This document shows, piece after piece, positions 25,614-32,829 of a stretch of 35,834 bases of DNA. The notes under the pieces were generated by a model. That model made no database searches. It was not told where the DNA came from and worked only from the letters and a program-made list of their open reading frames with translations. The translations under genes and the position numbers were made by a program. Every line of letters begins with the position of its first letter. Position 1 is the first letter of the stretch. This stretch comes from Oculatella sp. LEGE 06141 (GTDB lineage Bacteria > Cyanobacteriota > Cyanobacteriia > Elainellales > Elainellaceae), in NCBI RefSeq assembly GCF_015207605.1, contig NZ_JADEWO010000060.1, positions 1 through 35,834 of the forward strand, written 5' to 3'.

Positions 25614-26333
25614 TTAGATTTGCTCCATCACATGAGGCAGAAACGCACGCCGCACTTCCGATGCACCTCGCAAGCTTGGCTCGATCGTTGCTGTAAACCA
25701 GGACGGATCGCCCTTGAGAAAGTGAGCATGGAGATCGACAAACTGCCCATGGCGGTTAGCAATCTCTTGAATGGCGGTGTTCATGTGCTGAAGGTTTTTA
25801 CGGGCGATCGCGGCATCTATTCCTAAAAAGTTGCGGCTATCATCTCCCACCGTTGGATCGTACACATTAGCAAGCAGAACAGGACGAATGGGAAGCTGTT
25901 GTATGAATGTGTCGAGGCTACTGGCAAAGGCGGTTATCCCGGCACCCGTGTCGTGAATTAAGCCCCGCAGCAGATCGTTACCGCCAATCGTAATGAGGGC
26001 GATCGCCGTTCCCTCCACCCGCAGTCCGTGTGTTTGAGAAGGCAACCCATCAACCGTTGAGCCATCACGGGCGCGATGGTCGAGATGAGCCAGCCCGCGT
26101 GAGGCCAGGTCTTGCCCCTGAAATTGAGGAAACAGGCGATCGTCGTTCTGGACGAGCAATTGCCCTGGATGCACACCAAACTCGTTGTATCGTCCGCAAT
26201 CTAAAATCGAATCACCAAACGTATAGAGTGTCACCATGCTGTGTTCCTGGCGATCGCAGCCCAAGAGCGTCAACAGACCTGCCCCTCCAATCGCCTGACT
26301 AAACCGTCGTCGCGTCGGTTGAAACGAAGCCAT
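25614..26333 (-). CDS. SGNH/GDSL hydrolase with Tat-type lipoprotein signal
   Basis: A 239-residue esterase of the SGNH fold. The N-terminus has a twin-arginine-like stretch TRRRFSQAIGGAGLLTLLGC, whose last four residues LLGC form a lipobox with Cys26, so the protein is likely exported folded and lipid-anchored. Block I is TFGDSILDCG (Ser42), block III is IGGNDLLRG, and the late D-x-x-H is VDLHAHF. An internal Met at residue 33 could start a cytoplasmic form, but the signal-like N-terminus argues against this. Substrate unknown; lipids or acetylated sugars are typical. It is divergent from the AraC regulator and 20 bases upstream of the reductase on the same strand. Confidence 0.85.
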   Translation of the reverse strand: MASFQPTRRRFSQAIGGAGLLTLLGCDRQEHSMVTLYTFGDSILDCGRYNEFGVHPGQLLVQNDDRLFPQFQGQDLASRGLAHLDHRARDGSTVDGLPSQTHGLRVEGTAIALITIGGNDLLRGLIHDTGAGITAFASSLDTFIQQLPIRPVLLANVYDPTVGDDSRNFLGIDAAIARKNLQHMNTAIQEIANRHGQFVDLHAHFLKGDPSWFTATIEPSLRGASEVRRAFLPHVMEQI

Positions 26334-26444
26334 CGTGCCCTACTGGTTCGACGCTAGCATTAGGAGGCGAGAGACGATACTCGTCAGAAGATGGATTTGT
26401 GATGTGCGAATGTTCAACTACCCAACCAGCACAGAAGTCAGGCG

Positions 26445-27359
26445 ATGAGAACACCAGGGCAAGCCATTGAACTAATTGATTACAGCCAGGAACAGGCATC
26501 GGATTGGATTGTGCCTAAACCCGCTGTTTTAAAAAGCTCCGATTGGAATGGTGTGCATCTGGAACTGCATCAACAGCCCACCTTTGCCACGGCAGAACAT
26601 CAGCATACGATGCATGTGCTGGCCTGTGGACTGGCCGACTCCTCAGGCATCAATGCGCCCGGTGCCCGCTGGTTAGATGGCAAAGTGGAGCGAGAAAGGC
26701 GGAGTGCAGGAGACATTGCTATCATTCCTGCCGGGATAGCTCATCGCTGTAGTTGGGATACTCCAGCTCAGTTTATGGTTCTGGCGATTGAACCGCGCCT
26801 GCTGCAACAGGTAGGGCAAGATTGGGTAAATGACCCGATTGAACTGATTCCTCATTTTATGAACGAAAAAGATGAGTTTATCCAAACCATCTTTTCGACC
26901 TTGAAGGCAGAAATTGCGACGGGTGGTATGGGGAGTAATGTATTGGTGGATAGCCTCAAAACGGCATTAGCCATTCACTTACTGCGAAAATATTGTGCCA
27001 CACGTCCAAAACTCTCCAGTTATACCGATGGTTTGTCTCAAACCAAACTGGCTCTGGTGACAGACTATATCAATGATCATCTCCATCACGATTTGAAACT
27101 TGATGAGATTGCGGCGATCGCCCAAATCAGCCTTTATCATTTCTTACGGTTGTTCAAGCAACGCATGGGCATCACGCCCCATCAATATATCTTGCAATGT
27201 CGGATTCATAAAGCCAAAGATCTACTGGAACACAGTGAATTGACCATTGCGGAGATTGCCATACGAACTGGCTTTTGCGATCAAAGTCATTTAACTCGCT
27301 ATTTCAAGCGCCTTGTAGGTGTTACACCAAACCAACTGCTGCAATCAATGAACCGTTGA
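26445..27359 (+). CDS. AraC family transcriptional regulator
   Basis: A 304-residue DNA-binding regulator. The N-terminal cupin-like ligand domain has TAEHQHTMHVLACGL and RSAGDIAIIPAGIAHRCSW. The C-terminal region (about 200-300) contains two helix-turn-helix motifs: DLKLDEIAAIAQISLYHFLR, and LTIAEIAIRTGFCDQSHLTR, which ends in the family signature YFKRLVGVTPNQLL. It is divergent from the SGNH-reductase pair and precedes a MAPEG gene by 108 bases; either or both may be its targets. No binding site could be defined. Confidence 0.92.
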   Translation: MRTPGQAIELIDYSQEQASDWIVPKPAVLKSSDWNGVHLELHQQPTFATAEHQHTMHVLACGLADSSGINAPGARWLDGKVERERRSAGDIAIIPAGIAHRCSWDTPAQFMVLAIEPRLLQQVGQDWVNDPIELIPHFMNEKDEFIQTIFSTLKAEIATGGMGSNVLVDSLKTALAIHLLRKYCATRPKLSSYTDGLSQTKLALVTDYINDHLHHDLKLDEIAAIAQISLYHFLRLFKQRMGITPHQYILQCRIHKAKDLLEHSELTIAEIAIRTGFCDQSHLTRYFKRLVGVTPNQLLQSMNR

Positions 27360-27467
27360 CCGTAATGATGGCGATCGCAATAATGTACCAAACCGTCGCA
27401 ACTTTTTCCTAGAGCTTCAATGAACGGCCTGTTTACAGTATGAACAGGATCTTCTTGGAGAAAGAAA

Positions 27468-27938
27468 ATGCAAATCGAGCAAGTTACACTGCCCATAGAG
27501 ATGGCACAACTGCCAGTCAATCCCATGAGTATGACCGTCCCGCTCTGGGGGGTGGTGATTTTCATTTTGTGGACGATCGCCGTTGTGGTTCTGCTGCTCG
27601 CCGTCAGAATTCGGCATTTGGCGAAGGGCGGCAGTGCAAAAGATTTTGGTACACCCAATGATGCAAGTCTGCTCTGGCGACTCTTTCGCGTACAGGCAAA
27701 CCTGGTCGAGAACCTGCCGTTGTACCTTGGGGTTGTTTTTCTGCTGACGGTGCGGGCTATAACCGGAGTGGCGATCGATTCATTGGTTGCTGTTTACATC
27801 ACCGCTCGGCTATTGCACTCCATGATTCATATCACGGGTGGTGATCCTACATTCCGATTGATCAGCCTGGTCGTTCAATTGGGCTGCCTGGTTAGCCTGA
27901 CGGTGCTGGCGGTGGTTAAAGCTGCTCCTGGGATGTAA
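27468..27938 (+). CDS. MAPEG family membrane protein
   Basis: A 156-residue inner-membrane protein with four predicted helices (about 28-48, 73-93, 95-112 and 127-150). The MAPEG signature is visible: RVQANLVENLPLYLGVVF, with the glutathione-site Arg/Asn/Glu residues, and ITARLLHSMIHITG. MAPEG proteins are microsomal glutathione transferases or related eicosanoid enzymes. In bacteria most are uncharacterised and may conjugate or reduce lipid peroxides. GGAG lies about ten bases before the ATG. It lies 108 bases downstream of the AraC gene on the same strand. Confidence 0.9.
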   Translation: MQIEQVTLPIEMAQLPVNPMSMTVPLWGVVIFILWTIAVVVLLLAVRIRHLAKGGSAKDFGTPNDASLLWRLFRVQANLVENLPLYLGVVFLLTVRAITGVAIDSLVAVYITARLLHSMIHITGGDPTFRLISLVVQLGCLVSLTVLAVVKAAPGM

Positions 27939-27944
27939 TCAGGT

Positions 27945-27982
27945 GTTTCCAGTTTTACTCGGTTGCGTCATTGGCTGGAAAC
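27945..27982 (+). terminator. Inverted repeat after the MAPEG gene
   Basis: GTTTCCAG and CTGGAAAC form a perfect 8-bp stem with a 22-base loop just after the stop codon. No T-run follows, so termination is uncertain. Confidence 0.3.
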
Positions 27983-28224
27983 AAACAGTCAATCCACAGC
28001 TTGCAAGGTAATGTCGCAGTCCGTCACGACAATGATCAGGCGTGGTTCAGACTTTTTCTGACCTTTTCTGGCTGGCAATGCTGGCATCACTCTTTATTCT
28101 GAGGATAGATAACGACAACTCACTCTTCTGTGTAAATCAATGGGTTCCTGGTTTGCTGAAAGAGTACCGTTCTCATCGTTCATGCTTCCTTCATTAGTGG
28201 GGGGGCGATCGCTCATTCTCTACC

Positions 28225-28689
28225 GTGTTTCTTATGGACTTTTCACACTGGTTTTTATTGGTTTGCACCGGATTTGCGTTCTATAGCCTCGGTATCACCT
28301 GGTTTGTCCAACTCGTGGTCTATCCCCTTTTTGCCAAAGTCGGCACAGCGGACTACGTTACTTATCACAGGTTCTATTCCAGCCACATACCGCTTCCGGT
28401 GATTTTTCCAGGGTTTGCCAGCTTCCTGCTGCCCATCGCTCTAATTTTCGTTCAGCCTGAGTCGGTACCAACGGGGCTTTCCCTGGCAAATGCCGCCTGT
28501 GGGCTACTGTCATTAGTGGTGACGGTAGCGTTAGAGATTCCGCGCCATGCCCGCTTGGAAAAGGGCGGTAAGCAGGAGGGCGTGATCCGAGAGTTGATCC
28601 GCTACAACTGGCCGCGAACGGCTGGAATTACGGGGTCTGCTGTGCTCACCCTCACAATGCTAATGTCGGCATTCTCACCCACGATCTAA
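28225..28689 (+). CDS. Small four-helix membrane protein
   Basis: A 154-residue membrane protein with four hydrophobic segments (about 5-34, 58-74, 81-100 and 131-150) and a positively charged loop EIPRHARLEKGGKQEG. The pattern with a conserved-looking YHRFYSSHIPLPVIFPGF loop resembles uncharacterised DUF1772/anthrone-oxygenase-like proteins, but I do not assign the family. The start is GTG at 28225 or ATG at 28234; neither has a good ribosome binding site. A VOC-like gene starts within 19 bases of its stop, so the two are probably one transcript. Confidence 0.72.
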   Translation: MFLMDFSHWFLLVCTGFAFYSLGITWFVQLVVYPLFAKVGTADYVTYHRFYSSHIPLPVIFPGFASFLLPIALIFVQPESVPTGLSLANAACGLLSLVVTVALEIPRHARLEKGGKQEGVIRELIRYNWPRTAGITGSAVLTLTMLMSAFSPTI

Positions 28690-28707
28690 TTGAATGGAGT
28701 AATGTTC

Positions 28708-29187
28708 ATGATTCACCATATTTCAATTGATGCTGTCAATCCATTGCGGGTGGCTAGCGTTCTTGCAGAACTCTGGAATGGTAAGGTTTATCAATTCTTC
28801 TACCCCGGCAGTTACAACGTAATGCCCTACGACAACTACGGTACGGCTGTTGTGGTGTTTCCTAAAGGAACGGCATGGGTTCCGGGTGCCGATAGCCAGG
28901 CCGCTCAATTGCTCCATGCCACATCTACCGATTTAGTCGCGGTTCATGCCGCAATTTCGGTTCCCACCACTCAGCAGCAAATCGAGCAGATTGGGCAACG
29001 GGAAGGGTGGCGCGTTCTGACTCGCGACCAAGGAGACAATGTCTTCAGGCTGGTTGAGTTTTGGTTGGAGAATCGCATCCTGTTTGAGTTTTTACCACCA
29101 GGATTTGAAGCCGACTATTTGCAGACGATGCAGCCAGAGAGGATCGAGCAACTTTTAGGCTCGCCGATTCAGTCTGTAGCCGGTTAG
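28708..29187 (+). CDS. VOC/glyoxalase-like domain protein
   Basis: A 159-residue cytoplasmic protein starting MIHHISIDAVNPLRVASVLA, the usual first beta-alpha unit of the vicinal oxygen chelate fold with a metal-type HH pair. NYGTAVVVFPKGTAWVPG and DNVFRLVEFWLENRILFEFL follow. Only one clear module is present, and the spacing of Glu/His ligands is not fully clear, so it may be a binding protein rather than an enzyme. The ATG at 28708 is chosen because GGAG at 28696-28699 is optimally spaced from it. The upstream TTG and ATG are too close to this site or have none. Probably co-transcribed with the small membrane protein. Confidence 0.65.
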   Translation: MIHHISIDAVNPLRVASVLAELWNGKVYQFFYPGSYNVMPYDNYGTAVVVFPKGTAWVPGADSQAAQLLHATSTDLVAVHAAISVPTTQQQIEQIGQREGWRVLTRDQGDNVFRLVEFWLENRILFEFLPPGFEADYLQTMQPERIEQLLGSPIQSVAG

Positions 29188-29207
29188 GAGCCAGTTAAAA
29201 CGATCGC

Positions 29208-29298
29208 CTCAAGGCATTTTTAGAGAGCGATCGCACCCCATCAACGCGCATCATCTGATTAGTGCCGTTCTCCTCCAGGTTTTTCAATATGCCTTGAG
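29208..29298. repeat. Distant inverted repeat beyond the VOC gene
   Basis: CTCAAGGCAT at 29208-29217 and ATGCCTTGAG at 29289-29298 are perfect 10-bp complements 71 bases apart, in the gap between the convergent VOC gene and the WYL regulator. A HIP1 octamer lies between them. Confidence 0.45.
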
Positions 29299-29320
29299 TG
29301 CCAATGGCATAACGATTAAT

Positions 29321-30286
29321 TCAATGTCTGGTATAAAGTGCGATCGTCTCCTTTGCCGCTTGCAACACGCGATCGCGCAACTCTGAGGGTTCAAGAATCT
29401 CCATCTGCGCGCCAAACCCCAACACGTAAGCGCAAGCTGCTTTCTCAATATCAAACCGGAGTGAGATATGAACCCAGCCATCGGCATCGGGGGCATCAAT
29501 GATCTGTTCAATACGAGCAAAGTATCCAGCATACCGTAACCAGGACACTGCCTCTGGAGCAACCCGCACCGTTACGCCATAGTAAGGGAGATTTGCTTTG
29601 AACTCCACCATCGATCGCTGCCAGTAGTCGGCTAAATTGAACCCAACTGGACGAATGCACTGAGAATCCATTAGCACTGCATTCTGTACTCGTGAAATGC
29701 GGTAGGAACGCACGTCTTCTTCCGCTGCTGCTACCAAATACCAGACACTCCCTTTGGCAACCAATCCTAAAGGATTGACCGATCGCTCAATCGGCTGACC
29801 GTTGCCGCGTTTATAGCTCAGGAAAACTTGCCGTTCTTGCCAAACAGCGGCTCGCAGAACCGGAAATGATGACATCTCTTCGTCCCAGTGCTGCCATCCG
29901 GTTGGGTCAACGTGAATCCGCTGGCTCACTAATTCCGCTTGCTGCCGATTTGCAGCAGGCAACGCTGCTAAAAGTTTGAGTAATGCGGCTTCAAACGCTT
30001 GCCCCCAACCTAAATCTGCTAGCAGGTGAGTTGGTTTTGGCACAAATAACGCCTGAATCTCTGCCAGGTTGAGTCCAGTCAGCGTGGTTTGGTACTGCTC
30101 CAACAGACTCCATCCACCACCCTTACCCCGTTCTGCCACTACCGGAACCCCTGCACTGCTAAGGGCATCCATGTCCCGATGAATGGTGCGCTCAGACACT
30201 TCCAGTCGCTCTGCCAGTTCTCGCGTGGTTAACCGAGTATGAACCTGTAACAGCATCAGGATAGAGAGGAGCCTATCGGCACGCAT
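29321..30286 (-). CDS. YafY-type transcriptional regulator (HTH_11 plus WYL domain)
   Basis: A 321-residue regulator. The N-terminal DeoR-like helix-turn-helix is MRADRLLSILMLLQVHTRLT through ELAERLEVSERTIHRDMDAL. A WYL domain at about 140-215 has SYKRGNGQPIERSVNPLGLV, VWYLVAAAEEDVRSYRISRV and the Arg-rich face. A C-terminal WCX extension (LRFDIEKAACAYVLGFGAQM) completes the family architecture. WYL domains bind nucleotide or nucleic-acid ligands. In this gene arrangement the protein typically represses itself and the divergent oxidoreductase, here the SDR at 30397. A well-formed inverted repeat lies in the shared 110-base promoter region. Confidence 0.92.
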   Translation of the reverse strand: MRADRLLSILMLLQVHTRLTTRELAERLEVSERTIHRDMDALSSAGVPVVAERGKGGGWSLLEQYQTTLTGLNLAEIQALFVPKPTHLLADLGWGQAFEAALLKLLAALPAANRQQAELVSQRIHVDPTGWQHWDEEMSSFPVLRAAVWQERQVFLSYKRGNGQPIERSVNPLGLVAKGSVWYLVAAAEEDVRSYRISRVQNAVLMDSQCIRPVGFNLADYWQRSMVEFKANLPYYGVTVRVAPEAVSWLRYAGYFARIEQIIDAPDADGWVHISLRFDIEKAACAYVLGFGAQMEILEPSELRDRVLQAAKETIALYTRH

Positions 30287-30333
30287 AACGATTTATAGAA
30301 CCATCGCAACTTCTTCTACACTACCGCTGAAAT

Positions 30334-30350
30334 ATGACAGGGGGTGTCAT
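30334..30350. promoter_or_regulatory. Operator-like inverted repeat between WYL regulator and SDR
   Basis: ATGACA-GGGGG-TGTCAT is a perfect 6-bp inverted repeat with a 5-base spacer, placed between the divergent WYL regulator and SDR genes. The symmetry and position are what one expects for the regulator's own binding site. Confidence 0.7.
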
Positions 30351-30396
30351 GAAGTCGCCTTTATGCTCTGAGTATGACCGTTGGAGGACAGCAATC

Positions 30397-31305
30397 ATGC
30401 AACCATTGAAGGACAAGGTGGCGATCGTGGCGGGAGGCACTCGCGGAGCAGGGCGAGGCATTGCGGTAGAACTGGGTGCGGCGGGCGCAATCGTTTATGT
30501 CACGGGTCGCAGCACTCGCAACCATCGCTCAGACTACGATCGCCCTGAAACGATCGAGGAAACAGCAGCGTTAGTCAATCAGGCAGGTGGAAAAGGAATT
30601 GCAGTTCAGGTGGATCATCTCGATCCAGATCAGGTGCGATCGCTCGTTGCTCGCGTTGAGCGGGAACAAGGACAGTTAGACATCTTGATCAATGATATTG
30701 GGGCAGAACACTTCGCAGAGTTTGACAAGCCTATTTGGGACGTTGATCTGGAGCGGGGACTACGCCTGTTGCGACTGGCAATCGATACGCATCTCATCAC
30801 CAGCCACTTTGCCCTGCCGCTGCTGATTCAAAAACCTGGAGGATTCGTCGTTGAACTCACCGATGGAACGGCAGATTACAACAATCAGCACTATCGGCAA
30901 GCCTTGATGTATGACATTGCTAAGAATTCAATTATTCGGATGGCGTGGGCACTGGCACAGGAGCTTCAACCTCATCACTGTACGGCAGTATGCCTGACTC
31001 CGGGGTGGTTGCGATCGGAAATGATGCTGGATGGTTTTGGTGTCAGTGAAGCAAACTGGCAGGAGGCTACAGCGAAGGAACCGCACTTTATCATTTCTGA
31101 AACACCGCATTTTGTTGGGCGTGCCGTTGCCCACCTGGCGAGTGATCCAGAGGTGGCTCGTTGGAATGGTCAATCTCTTTCTAGTGGTCAACTCGCGAAG
31201 GTCTATGGTTTTACCGATCTCGATGGTTCTCAACCGGATGCCTGGCGCTATATCCAGGAGGTAACAGAGGCAGGTAAACCCGCTAATGCGACTGGATACA
31301 GATGA
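30397..31305 (+). CDS. Short-chain dehydrogenase/reductase
   Basis: A 302-residue cytoplasmic oxidoreductase. The nucleotide loop is AIVAGGTRGAGRGIAVELGA (residues 9-28), and VTGRSTR follows the second strand, suggesting NADP(H). The usual N-N-A-G is replaced by INDIGAEHF. The active-site Tyr172 and Lys176 stand in MYDIAKNS. ATG 30397 is chosen because GGAGGA stands ten bases before it and the fold begins immediately. An upstream ATG (30334) would add 21 unrelated residues and overlap the operator. Substrate unknown. Probably controlled by the divergent WYL regulator. Confidence 0.88.
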   Translation: MQPLKDKVAIVAGGTRGAGRGIAVELGAAGAIVYVTGRSTRNHRSDYDRPETIEETAALVNQAGGKGIAVQVDHLDPDQVRSLVARVEREQGQLDILINDIGAEHFAEFDKPIWDVDLERGLRLLRLAIDTHLITSHFALPLLIQKPGGFVVELTDGTADYNNQHYRQALMYDIAKNSIIRMAWALAQELQPHHCTAVCLTPGWLRSEMMLDGFGVSEANWQEATAKEPHFIISETPHFVGRAVAHLASDPEVARWNGQSLSSGQLAKVYGFTDLDGSQPDAWRYIQEVTEAGKPANATGYR

Positions 31306-31625
31306 TCACCAATTTTAGTGCCCTCGGTCGATCGCACATGGGATTGGGTATGCGATCGCCGTTGCACTTTAGTACACTGGCAATCTGGTTCAATAGTTTG
31401 CGAATGCCAATCATGTCGATTAAACGGTGGAAGGCTGTTGTAACGGCTGCCTGTTGAAACTCATCAGGGATGGTCCAGCGGTGCGCTGCAACTTGACCGT
31501 TATCTGGCCACAACCGGCCGCTAGATCAAGAACTAAATGTAATTGTATTGAGTTAAGCGCATCATCTACCCCTCGCTTCTCCTCACTCTTAGAGGATGTT
31601 TGAAACGTATCAAATGTGCTGCATT

Positions 31626-31664
31626 CGCCTCCTAAGTCTCCCAAAATGGGGGATTTAGGAGGCG
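31626..31664. repeat. Internal MITE hairpin
   Basis: Arms 31626-31642 (CGCCTCCTAAGTCTCCC) and 31648-31664 (GGGGGATTTAGGAGGCG) pair at 15 of 17 positions around an AAAAT loop. A T-rich stretch follows, so it may also stop transcription from the plus-strand SDR. Confidence 0.65.
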
Positions 31665-31683
31665 TTTCTGTTTCAAAGTTCCC

Positions 31684-31710
31684 GTTCGGCTGAGCGCTCA
31701 CGTCGAAGCC
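31684..31710. repeat. Palindromic interspersed repeat, copy 1
   Basis: The core TTCGGC-TGAGCGCTCA-CGTCGAA is followed by GCC. TGAGCGCTCA is itself a perfect palindrome, and the flanks can pair. It matches copy 2 at 32964-32990 at all but one of 27 positions. Confidence 0.85.
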
Positions 31711-31792
31711 AGAATTGGCGGCTTACCACCTGCGGAAAGTCAGAGAAGAGGTGGTTCGAGTGGCGATTAGCACTTTTAAAGCATCCTCTTAT

Positions 31793-32239
31793 CTACAAAC
31801 CCTCGTTGCGTAGAATTTCACGCACTTCCATCAAAATTTGCCCCAGCTTATTCTTACCGCTGCCGTCTTTACCACAGCCCCAGTAGTAATCAATTGGAGA
31901 ATTTTCTACCAACACTTCATTGCCAGTCGCCAGCAATATTTCTCGAATATCTGCATGGGTTTTGAACTTTTGCAGCACGGCTTTTCGCATGACATCATCT
32001 TTTATCTGCTCCCAATCTGCACGGAGCGGCAGGGAACGATTTCTGCCCATGTTTGCTGCATCTTTGGGAGTATTTGCCAGCCGTACTTGTTCTAAATGAG
32101 GTGTATTGATAAACTTCTGTGCCTGAAAGTAATGCTCACTGGTTACCCAATACAATTCATCCAGCATGAAACCATGCGCTGAGAAGTTGGAGAAGCAACC
32201 GTAAGGCTTTTCCCGTTCAATGTAGAAGTAAATGGTCAT
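31793..32239 (-). CDS. NADAR family protein (ADP-ribose N-glycosidase fold)
   Basis: A 148-residue cytoplasmic protein of the NADAR (YbiA-like) family. Its signature blocks are all present: CFSNFSAHGF (15-24), SEHYFQAQKF (34-43, with the expected catalytic Glu), KAVLQKFKTH, LLATGNEVLVENSPID and YYWGCGKDGSGKNKLGQIL, ending LMEVREIL. Characterised members cleave N-glycosidic bonds, including removal of ADP-ribose from guanine bases and processing of riboflavin-pathway intermediates. The length is typical for the minimal domain. The start overlaps the stop of kptA by four bases (ATGA), so translation is coupled. The C-terminal end lies next to the MITE. A role in reversing or salvaging nucleic-acid ADP-ribosylation is inferred from the kptA link. 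Confidence 0.9.
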   Translation of the reverse strand: MTIYFYIEREKPYGCFSNFSAHGFMLDELYWVTSEHYFQAQKFINTPHLEQVRLANTPKDAANMGRNRSLPLRADWEQIKDDVMRKAVLQKFKTHADIREILLATGNEVLVENSPIDYYWGCGKDGSGKNKLGQILMEVREILRNEGL

Positions 32240-32814
32240 GATTGCTCCTTTATGGCTGGTACTCGATCGCCCATCACACTTAAATACTGGGGTGGAACTT
32301 CATCCACGAGCCAAACTCCGTTATCTGAGCAGTAGAAGATAAATCCAGCTTGGTGCATATCAGATGCAGCGATCGCCAGGATGGTAGGATGACCATACCG
32401 CATTCCAACTTTGCGAGCTGTGTCCACCTCTTTAGACAAATGCACGTGATGCCGTGACATCTTGAGCAGTCCTGATTGCAGAATGGCTGACACAGATTGC
32501 TCACCCGTCCCGTGATACAAGAAATCGGGTGGAATTTGGGGTTGTAGTTCTAAATCTACTTCAACACTATGTCCTTGATTGGCACGGATGCGAGTTCTCG
32601 TTTCATCAAATGAGAAGCGCTGCTTATCGCTGGTGGCAACGACTTCCGCTAACTCTGCCTGAGTCAGAGGAAATTGATGCGCTGCACAAGCAGACAACAG
32701 ATCATCGACATTTACCCAACCTCCCACTGCCAGAGTTAGCCCAAGTCGTTCTGGCGTATGTCGCAGGTGTTTACTGAGGTATTTGCTAATTTTGGTCTGC
32801 CGTGACTTGTCCAT
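32236..32814 (-). CDS. kptA: RNA 2'-phosphotransferase KptA/Tpt1
   Basis: A 192-residue enzyme that transfers a 2'-phosphate from RNA to NAD+, giving ADP-ribose 1'',2''-cyclic phosphate and nicotinamide. The Arg-His-Arg-Arg active-site tetrad of Tpt1 can be followed: Arg18 and His19 (KYLSKHLRHTPERLGL), Arg77 (IRANQGHS) and Arg121 (MSRHHVHLS), together with YHGT (100-103) and GGWVNVDDLL. The ATG at 32814 is preferred over a TTG five codons upstream because GGAGAGGA ends five bases before it. Bacteria generally lack a 2'-phosphate tRNA-splicing intermediate, so the physiological role is open: RNA repair or 5'-end ADP-ribosylation has been described in vitro. It is coupled to the NADAR gene. Confidence 0.93.
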   Translation of the reverse strand: MDKSRQTKISKYLSKHLRHTPERLGLTLAVGGWVNVDDLLSACAAHQFPLTQAELAEVVATSDKQRFSFDETRTRIRANQGHSVEVDLELQPQIPPDFLYHGTGEQSVSAILQSGLLKMSRHHVHLSKEVDTARKVGMRYGHPTILAIAASDMHQAGFIFYCSDNGVWLVDEVPPQYLSVMGDRVPAIKEQS

Positions 32815-32829
32815 GACGATCCTCTCCAA

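Larger units (their letters stand above)
31592..31788. mobile_element. MITE of IS5/IS1031 type, 197 bp, with TTA target duplication
   Basis: The element starts GAGGATGTTTGAAACGT and ends as the reverse complement of GAGGATGCTTTAAAAGT; 14 of 17 positions agree. TTA flanks it on both sides (31589-31591 and 31789-31791), fitting the 3-bp duplication of this IS group. Inside lie a 17-bp-arm hairpin at 31626-31664 and the palindromic repeat at 31684-31710. No transposase is encoded, so it is non-autonomous. Confidence 0.75.
31306..31792. other. Non-coding region after the SDR, containing a MITE
   Basis: About 490 bases. The 3' part is a MITE (31592-31788). The 5' part, 31306-31588, holds only frames that look random on both strands. 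It may contain decayed DNA from an earlier insertion, but no homology can be named from reading. Confidence 0.5.

Noticed and set aside
31283-31701. Two overlapping minus-strand frames after the SDR
   Set aside because: The first overlaps the SDR C-terminus in antisense. The second is formed partly by the MITE hairpin. Neither shows a recognisable domain or start signal.
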